From NCBI GenBank assembly GCA_037576195.1, contig CM075103.1:32882723-32946722 (forward strand): a stretch of 64,000 bases of DNA, in the 5' to 3' direction. The notes below the pieces were generated by a model. The model did not search any database. It saw only the letters and a list, made by a program, of their open reading frames with translations, and was not told where the DNA came from. Below, one piece after another: positions 1-10,900 of the stretch. The number at the start of each line of letters is the position of its first letter. Within the stretch, counting starts at the first letter, position 1. The position numbers and the translations under genes were made by a program. Origin of the DNA: Phytoseiulus persimilis (taxonomy: Eukaryota > Arthropoda > Arachnida > Mesostigmata > Phytoseiidae).

Positions 1-755
1 CGTTCGATCTGCCGCTTAGTGGGCTTGAACAACGCCCGGGTCAGGCTCACAAGAATATGCCACCCTCAACCCGCTGATGTGATGAGAGAATAATGACTCC
101 CTCTCCCCGAATTTACGCGAGGCATGATCCCAATTCAATGGTCGAACGCAGACAAGGTGATGAGATTCGTGCATATTCACCCCTTATTTGAAGTATTACT
201 CCCGATCTGGGCTTCGGTGTCGATGCCATCTGTCTCCAGGTGTGATATTTGAAAGAAGCTTCCGACCTCTCTTCGGAGTTGAAGATCACTCTGAAATGAA
301 ACGTTCCCGTAACCCCGCTCGTTTGAGGTCATTGAATGCGAGAACTCGGAGCTTGACCGCGCTCAAGAAACGAAGAACGGCTGCGCCATTTCGACTCATA
401 TTTCCAACCTCTGCAGACTCTCCATGCGTGAATTCAAACGCATCGAGACATCGGAGCCTGTGGTATCGTTTCTGATGGAGAACTGATGCGATCTAGTTGA
501 CTGACTCTCAGCATCGTCGCTTCTCGATGTTCATACTCAGACATCGAGAGCAGAAACTGTGGTCTCCAGCGTCTGCTCCAGTTTATACATTGTGGATCGG
601 GGTCGAATCAAGAGCGAATCCTATGAGAATCAATGTTCACGTTCGTGATTCCGAAATCAACTCTGACCTAGTCCCGGTGGTCTAAGCGTGCGCTCGACGC
701 GGCAAATCAGCCAGGCCGAGTCTCGGTTTCCCGGATGCTCGATCTGTCCCATCCC
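1..755. other. No recognisable gene
   Basis: Open frames here are short, overlap in several frames and show no family motif. I see no tRNA-like or repeat structure before the inverted repeat arm at 756. Confidence 0.5.
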
Positions 756-804
756 AGTTACCCGAATCCCACTTACCCGAATCCAAATAACTCTCTCTCA
801 CCGC
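756..804 (+). repeat. Left arm of a 49-bp inverted repeat
   Basis: This arm matches the reverse complement of 1373-1421 at 44 of 49 positions by direct comparison. Read on the plus strand it encodes a proline/asparagine-rich peptide (SYPNPTYPNPN, then LSP), and the right arm encodes a similar one on its own minus strand. Similarity continues weakly for about 25 bp inward, mainly at the protein level (PDPHALEP against LNPYALKP). It may be a pair of oppositely oriented copies of a dispersed repeat or a fold-back element. I do not recognise the family. Confidence 0.7.
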
Positions 805-1372
805 CAGATCCTCACGCTCTAGAACCTAGAGTCACGACGGATCCCCAGGAGAAGCATGGAAACTGACTGAAAGAGATATTCACTCAACTGACGCAACAAG
901 GGTGGAACCCATAGGAATATACGAAGTCGTTTCCATGCAGTGAAGTACAGCGTAAACTACAGTGTATTTCCTTAAATCTTCAGCCTCAGATGTGACGTGC
1001 GGAATGCAAGTATCGCTTGAAAATCATGGAAACCCACGAGCAAAAACTCGCGGGGATCTGTTAGGTCCTCCGTTCTGAAGCCGTAGTCCAAGAAAAGCGC
1101 GCAGCAGAGCAGGCGATGGCAGGGTTGACGATTCTTGACCAGTAAACTGACGAGAGAGTATCAAGTTAAGAATATTGAGAACGATACTTTACTGTGAAGG
1201 ATGACTTTCGGAGTCCCAGTAGGAATATTGAAAACTTCAAGCGAGATAGGAGACTGGAGCTCTTGGGTAACGTCATTCTCGATGGAAAGGTAGTATCGGT
1301 TGAGTTGAACTTCCGAAGTTGTATCGGCGCGCGAATCGCTAAGCACAAGGGGCTTCAACGCATAAGGATTCA
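805..1372. other. Spacer between the inverted repeat arms
   Basis: 568 bp separate the two arms. A 110-codon minus-strand frame (1161-1493) crosses the right arm and carries its proline-rich peptide, but no known domain is visible. I would not call it a gene on this evidence. Confidence 0.4.
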
Positions 1373-1421
1373 GCGGTGAGAGAGGGTAATTTGGGTTCGG
1401 GTGACTGGGATTCGGGTAACT
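1373..1421 (-). repeat. Right arm of a 49-bp inverted repeat
   Basis: Reverse-complement partner of 756-804, with five mismatches in 49. Its minus strand reads SYPNPSHPNPN followed by YPLSPLNPYALKP, parallel to the left arm's plus-strand reading. Confidence 0.7.
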
Positions 1422-4400
1422 AGTTCCCGACCGCTCGACCGGCGTCGGCTTTGGTCTCAGGCCTCCGATGCGGAAGGTCGATCGGCCCTTCACCCCTAGT
1501 CCTTCGAGCTGAGGAAACAGAGAGAAGAATCGGGATCGATGGAATGCGCTTCATCGGTTTCTTCAACGGAACCACCAGTCATAAGATCACGAAGAATGCG
1601 AATCGGGAAGAACCAGTCTTCCAGACGAAATCCAAGAGCTTCCTTCCCCCTGTTATCAATATTCGTGAATTGAGGTGGCCGCTCGGAGTGCCATGTGGAT
1701 CGAGATAGGGCCTGAAGGTTTGCGATGATCCTCAGCTCGAGTATGGCATGCTTTGTGAGCCTACTTCTTGATCTTTTCGACGTACAGCAAGTGACTAATT
1801 CCCGTCATTTACCACAAGTATGTTCCCGAGGACGTCGAAGCCTGCATAAATCAGTGTCTCGCTTCGATACGGTGCTGACTCATGGCCTCTCTGGAACGAG
1901 TTGGTGAACAGACGCTGATCATTCTGTACACCCAACGGTTCCGCAACTTGGATGAGTGGAACTGTTTCGAGGCCCAGAAGAGCGCGGTACCCACGGCTGA
2001 CCGCTGTGTCTGGCACGAGTTTTGAGCCGATGCTCGACCATCTTACTTCGTAAAGCACACCCGGAAAAGAGACCACAATCCTCGAACGGATCGATCGCCT
2101 CATATTGGGCAAAAAACTGTGTCGTTGCTCCCCGAAGCGAGCCTTAAGATCCGGCGGCTGGGAAACTGTTGACCTGGAATCCAGGGGGTCGGGCGGGGTG
2201 ATTTTTCGCACCGGTGCACGCGATGACATTTCTGAATGGTCGGAAACGATCTCGTGAGTCCGCGTGAAGAGCGTTATTCTCATCATCCTGAGGAAATGCC
2301 GCTTCGTTCAATCTTCCGGCCAACGCAATCGACGCTCCTGACATTCATAAAAACGTCAACTCTCGCAAAAAATGAAAAACCTTTCCTGATCGGCGTGCGG
2401 TGAATTGTTGTCGATCCCGAACGGGACGAAAGTCAGATTCACCGGCACTCTCGGGAGCCTTGACAAGAACCCTGCGGAGCGTCGAGGCAACGCCACGAGC
2501 TTAGTGACCGACTTTCCGGCAGCTGTAACGAAGTTACGAAAAAAAATTAGCATCGACGGCCCGGCCTGACAATGGGAAAAATCCTGGATAGCAATTTGCT
2601 TTCGAACGAAGAACATCGACGAGTTCAATGTTCTCGCCGGGAAGTCGAGACAACCTCTGGACTCCTCGGGTTTTTAATTACTATCGGGCGCTTCGCTGCG
2701 CCATTGTGAGATGAGTCAATTCCAAAAGAGTCGACGGGTGTTATTGGATCCAAACTCAAGATGAATTTGCATTGGCGAAGATTATGCAAAGTCGAGCCCT
2801 CTGCAAACATCGGGGAAAGCTTGCTTGGAGCTCTTTCAGGTAGAAGCGAGGGATTTCTGAGCCGGAAGTCGTGTTAGTCGAACCCGCCGCCATTAGGAAG
2901 ATGACTTCCTGCCCCAGAAGGCCGAAAGCTCACCCGGCGGTCGATCGGTCGTTTCGCTCACAGTCCAGTCGATGGAAAACTATTGTGCTCTGGGAGACAT
3001 TCTTGGAAAGGGGAATTCCGGCTCCTCCATCTCATAAAAGGAAGGAAGATAGCATGGGCGAGCGATGCCTGCACAACGGAGGAACCATTACCTGGCGGTC
3101 ATTAACAAGAGAAAATCGAGAGAAAACAGCGCTGAGTCGAAGTGCATTGCCGGAGAACGATGGGAGGGCTCTTTCGGAGATATTGCTTCCCTGAGTGAGG
3201 AATTCAGGAGAATCAGGATTTGCATCCGGAAATCAAGATATCCCATTCGCAATGCCCAGGGCTTGCCCGTGTCGAAATTTCGACACGGATTTCGCAAGCC
3301 GAGCGGCGATGGTCTGTGAACGAGCAATCCTCGTTCTCCAACAAATCTGGTGATTTCACAACAGAAACCACGTTGGATGAAAGGCTTTCCAACCGACTGA
3401 ACTGATTTCATTTTTATCTGAACAGACAACTCCCGCTTGCTGACAGGGTGACAGGCGGACGGCTTTGTTGTAACAGGTGAAAGTTGCCCCCGTCAGGATA
3501 CGCGAACCCTGAGAAGATCGCACGAGCCTTCCGCTACACGGTTCTCATTGGATTTACTCTGTCCAGCGTGACTTCGCGTGCTATCGTCTGGCGTGTTCGC
3601 GCCCTGTCCTGCTACTGAACGAGTTGGAAACATTCTGGACCGAATGCTGGAAGTGTGCTGTTGTACTGGGAGATCTTCGCGGGGTTTCCATATTCGACGT
3701 AGGGTTCGTCATAGCCCGCTCCTTTGCTCGGAACGCCGACGAAATCGACGATGGATACCGTATGGATTCGTTTCGAAACACTTTGAAGAGTACCAGAATC
3801 AATGGGTCACAAGAAATCGCTCACTCGGAAGGACCTCCTGGTAACTAGACCCGAGGCAACAGAGCGAGGCAGCGAGGGTTGTATTGGTCCACAAAAAAGG
3901 ATCAAGGTTCCTCCGTCGCTCCATACTTTCGACCGGAACCATTCGCGGCGATCGTCTTTTTGTGGCAAGTGTTCTCCTCTGTCGGCGGGGACCTCGCTGC
4001 GTTTTTGGGTGGGCTAGCTGTCGAGAGCGGTTTGTATAAATGCTCATTGGGAGTTGAGAATGTCTCCGCGGTCGAGCTAGTGAAGCTCGAATCAAGCGAC
4101 CGGATAACCGAGAACAGTAACGAGGAGATACGGCAGTACTTCTTTGTTCCCCCAATGAAAGAGAGTTTCGATCTGCCATAGGTTTCAATAGTTAGCTTTC
4201 TTAGCACGGGGAGTGATTCATTACGCAGTATCCAGACAGTGAATCGACGGCGATGTCCTCTCCCTCTTGAGCTCATCAGCGCATGTCTGTCGAAGTATCG
4301 TCGAAAATACTAGGGGCTTCGCAAGCGCATCCTTCGAGTGGTCGAGATAATTTCAGGTGTGCGCACCACAGGATCTCTTGATGGGGCTCTGTGTTCTGAG

Positions 4401-7400
4401 GTGGCTCGAAACAATGACCTATGCCAACGCGCTTTTGATTTGTTCTGAGATCCACTTGATAAAGCTGGAACCACTTGTGGGTATGAGAATTCAAGCTCTG
4501 CAACTCATCATGCCAACCGCTTAACACCCTGTCGTATCCTACGTTAGACTGCTTCGATCTGGTGACTGAACATCTCCTGGCTTCTGATCCTGATTCTCTG
4601 ATATGGGCCCTGCGGCCTGATACATGAATTGAAGATCTGATGAAACGATTCTTTCAACGCTCGGACATTCCGTGATCGATTCCAGGGCAGAGATGACCTC
4701 CCCGGAGATGGCTTCCATGCAAGGCCTATGATCCTTCACGTCCGTGCAGCTGATTACGGGGCAGAATCATTCTCACTCATCTCATTAGATTTTGCCGTTC
4801 GCTTCAGATTTCAGCGAGAAATCGGCGCGATTCTCGATCCGTTTCCCGAGTTCTCTTCGAAGAATGTTGACTCCCCGCCAGATTCGAGTAGTCATTCTGT
4901 TTCAAGAAACTAGAATCGCCGCAGGCCATTTATCCGATCAACTATGTCCACAAGCTGGCAATGGGCGCCCCCGACATCGCGCCGCTTCCGTCTCGATTCT
5001 CCCGGAAATTGCGATCCTTCCTCATACCGTTCGCTCGTTCTCCGCTGCATACGAATATAGTTCCGCTGAGTTTATTCTTAGCTCTTGGCAAGACTCCGAA
5101 CGATTCCGAATTCAAGCTACGATTAGACTTCACAAACCGACCTTTCGTCAGTCGATTCAAGAGCAGCGCGAGATTGAAAACCCCACATTTCGGATTTTCT
5201 CTTACCTTGGAGTCCACGAGCGGCGTTGGACGCGCCTCAAGAATGACTTCGCCGATGTTGACTGCCTTCTCTGTCGACCATCTCGATCTGATGGTGGAAT
5301 CATGGGCGCCATGGGGAAGCCGGAGTTCCGGAGGCTGTGGCCTCGGCGAACCAACTCGTGGTTTCACTAGGTATCATTAACGCGATCTCGCTCTCCATTA
5401 GCTTGCGCGCGGATTTATTCCAGAGAAATAACGGCATTCTCTCCAGCGTTCCAGAGCGGGTTGAGAACTTTTTCAAGTTTTCTTTTCTCAGAGAGCTGTA
5501 TTCCTCGCAGAGATGTTTCTGAAGTGGTCGGCGCAAGTTACGCTAGTCTTGGGAGGAATTCGTCTGAGTTGGGAACATACACAGTTTTGAGAATCCGGTC
5601 GACGCTGCTTGGGCCTCTGAGCGTTATGGGTCGGATCGCGGCGAGAACTCTTACCTCGGCCAAGGATTTTTTTTCCGAGAGGGGAGTCGTGGCTTGGGCT
5701 CCCGCCAGATAATCGAGGCGGGAGTCCATGAGAGTTCAACCCTTGATTTTCCCTCGACTTGACATGAATAGAAGTTTGAAAGGATCCGTTTATTTCTGAC
5801 CGAGATTTGGACGTTGCTGCGGAGGGAAAAATCGTAATTCAGGCCGAGCACCCAGTGGACCATCCGGGTTGCCGGCTACATTCCGCAGATGCCAAGCCCA
5901 CCAGGAATCCATATATGAAATTCGAGATCCAAACATGATGTTGGGCAGATTCTCTGCAGAGGAAACATTGAATGCCTTCATCGGGATGAATAAAAGCCGT
6001 CCTGAAAACGTCCCACCCGATAACGTCTCAGAGCTCCCGGTCAGTGACTTGTCCATTCGAGCCCGAATCTGATCCATCGGTTGACCGCGAGCAGCAACTG
6101 ATAGGCGATACCGCTGAGAAATTCGATTTCGACACTGTATGTATCTTGACGAAACCCTCTCGGTGTCGAGTTCCGGGAGGAACCGTGTCAGGTTCATGCA
6201 GACCGGAGGGAAGAGAAACATTGGGAGCCTGAGCTCGTTTTACTTCCTCCAACCCTGTGTTCTCTCTCAGGACTGCTCATGACGTCTGATGGCGAGGCTC
6301 AGAGTCCGCATCTCAAATCTCTGCGACCGAAAGAGTCCACACCAGGCTCAGTGGGGTCGTATCGAGTCTCGGCGAACATCCGACATTCCGAACGGGATCT
6401 GGCCGCTTTCGTCAAGACTAGGTGATAGAAAGAAAAGGTTGAAACTCGCTGCCCGTGCTTCAGAATGAAGTGGCTCCTGCACGCGCGAAAAAAAATCGAA
6501 GCTTCCACGAGAACCCAGTCAACTTGCCTATGACACGGAATTCTGCGGCGAGATTCATCTGAGCTTCTGGGATTACGAAGAAGAATTTTACTTCTAAGCA
6601 GCGAACAGGTAGTTTTATTTTAGTTCTGAGCCAACGACTTCTGTGACATATCGAATCCTATCTGAGTATTTAACTGATCCAATGGATGAATAACTCACAG
6701 ATCGCGTCATTCTCTGGGTACATAGAATATTACGCGACTTTTCCATCAAACAATCGTTTCCAAACCGAGGACCGTCCGTGTTGTCAAACGAGCCATCTGT
6801 TTCCCCTTAGAAAGAAGTTCCCACTTGAAATAAATTAGAGCCCTCACTATGTCAGGGAACCTAATCATAACAGTTGGACTCGTCCCCAACCACTGTCCGC
6901 TATAGATCACGACATTCATCTCTCCCGGAAGTGAAGTGGTGTCCGGTAGTAAACGCTCACATATAAAATGTCAGAAAATCGTTCAAGGAGATATAAGCAT
7001 ACGAAATCTCTCTCAAAAGTTTCAAGTGTAAAAACGTTCCGCTCAGTCTCTCTCAAATGCGATTGAAACTCGACCAATTACTCGTTCACGATAAAAGTGA
7101 TTTCTCATTTGCTCAATCACCCAATGGCTCTCTCCAGTTTAGGCGAAACTTGATAATTTATGTGGCTTTCCTCATGATTGATGACAACCTCACATTCATC
7201 CTCTGATGATCCTACTATGAGAACAACAACATGGACGTGCTCACTCACTCCGACATCCAGGACTCGTATGTACAGCATTGGTCACATTCAGGCCTCAGCC
7301 CGAGTTCGGCCTTCTTCCTAATTGGCGTCATTTAGCACAACACTCGCACATTGAAGCCACAGACGAGGCGGCTCTGACATGTTTTCCAAAGAATGTTTGC

Positions 7401-7982
7401 TAGTAATGATAGGTACAATTGTTCGGACCAGAGTTTTCCCGCAGGTCTCAATTGTTCAGCTCCGTTCAGCATCGCTCTCCGACAATTTTTCCACGGCATT
7501 CATCAGCACTCCGCTCTAGATTGTGTACATTGTGAGTTGAAGATCAAAAACTACGCTTGACAACGAGTTGTCCTTCTCACTTCTCGCATTTCGGTTAGTT
7601 GTGGAGGAAATCTCACACATCACATATCCTATATGCGAGCTCTAGATGACATCCAGCGTTTTCTTAGCACTATATACATATCACATCGGGGCATTCAATC
7701 GTTTCTGAGTATTGTTGAACCCATACAACGAGTCTTCAGACCTGGTTCCCTGAGAAGAGTCTATCTGTGCATATATTCTGATTCTCACGGCAAAAACGGC
7801 GTGGAACTATCCGTGGAAAGTTTTCTCTTGTTCGCGGGCTCTCAATATGCAAATCGATCCTGCGCTCAAGCACAGCAAACTCTTCCTCTTCCTTCCGTGT
7901 GTGATTCTCAGGCAGGATTCCTTCCTGGGGATCGACTCTGCGGGCTCTAATTCGGTGATACTTGATATCCGACTGCCGGGTC
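1422..7982. other. Region without a recognisable gene, downstream of the cyclase gene
   Basis: Many overlapping open frames of 60-160 codons occur on both strands with no family motif, as expected by chance where stop codons are sparse. The stretch from about 6540 to 7630 is visibly richer in A and T and has almost no open frames. It would also contain the 3' untranslated region of the cyclase gene that ends at 7983, but I could not place its polyadenylation signal. Confidence 0.45.
3261..3299. repeat. Perfect 22-bp palindrome inside a longer imperfect hairpin
   Basis: Positions 3267-3288 are a perfect palindrome (CCGTGTCGAA followed by its complement around AATT). It is flanked by a second pairing, GCTTGC at 3261-3266 with GCAAGC at 3294-3299. 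It could be a dyad binding site, a hairpin or the remnant of an inverted insertion. Nothing nearby tells which. Confidence 0.8.
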
Positions 7983-10900
7983 CTACGATTGGTTTATGGA
8001 AGTTCCTTGTCTTTTGAAGGGTATTTTGTGTAGCTGTTTATCCTTCTTGCGATTCAGAAGGTAGACGTTCATGTGGTCCTTGCCTTTAATGTACATGGAA
8101 CCTCGCGGTTCGAATGTGTACATCTCCTCCAACACAGGGAGACAGTGCTCTGGAACCTGGAAAGGGGATGAAAACAAACGATATTTATGCCGCAATGCTG
8201 TGTGGAACGTATGCTCATACGCTCGCCGCAGGAGAGCTGCCGGTCGCTACAAGCTGTACACAAGAGGCGGGGGGGGAGACAAACAAGCGGGTGTTGAGTC
8301 AGCTACGCGAGCGAGATACGCGAAACGGCTCATAGCAGGGCTCGAGAAAAAGATCCGCCAACAATAGCCAATAGGGAAACGAAGCGGAAACGCTCCGCAG
8401 CCTCGAGAAACTCAAAAAAAAAAATGAACCGCAGCGAAAGGGAGCACGCTTACCTGAATTCTTCCCGGCACGCCGTAGGAATCCATTCGGGAGGCGGTGT
8501 TCACGGCATCTCCCCAAATGTCGTAGTACAGCTTGGTTGTCCCTGCAAGCGAAACTCGAGTGAGCTTTTTCCTCCTTCCGACGCTAAAAGCTTCCCCGAG
8601 CGAGTCCTCAGCAACTCCGACTCTGAGTTTAAGCCCCTCTCACGTCGCCAATATTTCGTTCCCACTGAGTTTCGGCAGTGTATCCATGGTTACTTTCTAG
8701 AGGAACGAAATGGATTCAGGAGCAGGAGCTCTCCCGAAATAGAGAGAAGATGATCGAGGGCAGCATTTTCTCTCCCAGGATCGGATCAGGATGCTTTTTC
8801 CATAGTCCATGGTGCATACTTCCTTGACCAACCAAGGCAGCACCTCCCTCAGCCTACGAATGCTACGCGAATAAACTCAACGCAGATGCAGTGAATGCGC
8901 GCACAACGTTGCTCTCGAGCTAAAGGAGGGCTCCTTGTGTGTAATACGATATGGTACTATCAATATCAAAGTGCCATAGAGAAAATTCGTTGAGGCGACC
9001 TCGTACGCGCATTTGCCACCGTGACCATTCAGCGCAGCCCACTTGAAATTGCTCAGATGATTAGATCCAGTTGTTCCGACTGCTATCAAGAACGGAGAGA
9101 GCCCCCTCAGTCTGGAAAGTTCGGCGGAAACCCTTCGAGGTCATAACCGCTGATGCTGACGCATTGAAGGGGCTTCAAGGCTTTTGGGAAACTCGAAGAG
9201 AACGGTAGAAGCCACTCTTCCTTACGCCCTTCCGGGATTCTTCGTCGATGAAGTTTCCTCCTCTCCACAAAGGAGTCCCACCCGACCGTTGCATCCTTGT
9301 GAGAATAGTAGCCTCAGTGCCGCCACCTCGTTTGATCCGTCTCCATTCAACTGGAATTTTCAGCTATCCATCAAAGTCCGTAACTTGAGCTTACCGATCA
9401 CTCCTGCTGTGATATCTCCGTGGGCGTATCCGATACGCATGATGAACTTAAATTCCAGCAGATTCGAATTAAAGTCTTCGATGACTTTTTGCATGGCCAG
9501 GGCGAAATCAATGAGTTCGTACAGATGAGTGAACGGATGCGGGTTTTCCCTCCGAAGTTTCGGGTTGAGGCCCGAGGCGGCCATGAACGTCGCTCCGATG
9601 GTTTTGATTTTCGTCACGTTACGAAACTGCAAGGAAAAGCTCTTTGCAATTCCCTCTGACTGGAGTTTATCGCTTGGATGGCAGTAAAACGCTTCCCTTC
9701 GATTGAAGAAAGCCTCAAAGCGCAAGACTTGTTGAAGTTCCACACAGACGCCCACGGCTCTTGAAAGTTGAAATCTTTACCCATGGGACGGCGAGGCGTT
9801 CAAAGCAGCGGCCGAGAGCAAACACTACGCAATATCTAGAAGTGAGCGCACGTGAGGTGAGCTAGTTCTGCACGACACTAGAGACTCGAGCTCGAACTCG
9901 TGGGAGCTGTTTTATTCTCCGACTTTCTGGCTTCGAGTACGTAGACCGAGTTTGTTTGAAGCTCGTAATATGAAGCGGCGACGTGCTCCGATACGAACGG
10001 AGCTTTATATCTCATTGGGTTCTGTCTAATCGAAATCTCGATCTCTTGCGGCTCTAATGAAAGTTCGCAACTAGAGTTCAAGCTCCGAGCGCAATAGCCT
10101 AGCGAAGAGAAGGCTTTTTCTGCTGCTTTGGTCCGTATTCAAATTCAAGCCGCTGGCCTTGAATGTCAGCGTTCCTTGGCGAGCTTAGTTGACTGACTAG
10201 TCACCCGAGTCGTTTGCGAGCTGAGTCGTAGCCAAATCCCTTGCACTCGGTTAACTTGGGCTCGCGCCATTCAAAGGGAAATCGCGAACCAGAGACTTGG
10301 AGATTGGGAGGCGCTCGCAGGGTAGGGGAACGGGGGCCGCGGCTCCCCAATACTTTCCAATGAGGCTCCAAGTTGATGGTCATCTGGAAAGTCGGGAGGT
10401 TTGGGCATCGATAACTCCACACCGTCCATCTGTCCATGCGTGCGAAGGAAAAGGTGAGTGATTCTCCGCCATCGCGTAGATGAGACATCGATCGATCCGT
10501 CCTCCTGCCGACGATCCGTGGATGGATGGGAGGTGAATAGCGAACAATACCTCAACTCCCAAGCTCGAACCATCCTCGACTCCTTTCAACGAGGTGCGAG
10601 CATGGCCTCACCCCCTTCCCCAGAGGAGAAATCCCGCGTGCGAGTTGTCCGACTTCGTACATCGTGTCGCTATTTACGAATAGGAAAGGTCGTACGAGAT
10701 TGGAGTCTGCGCTTTCTCGGCGACAGGAATATTCTTTGCTCGATGATCGTTATCCTTCTCTCCCTTTGTGATCCGGGAAGAGGAGGTGTCATTGAAAATA
10801 CGGAGAAGTTTTTCTCTGAGGAATTCGTGTTCAGCGGACGACGAACAGCAGGAAAAGTTGGGAAAAGCGGGGAAAGGAAAGTCGGGAATGCCCCGAAAGC

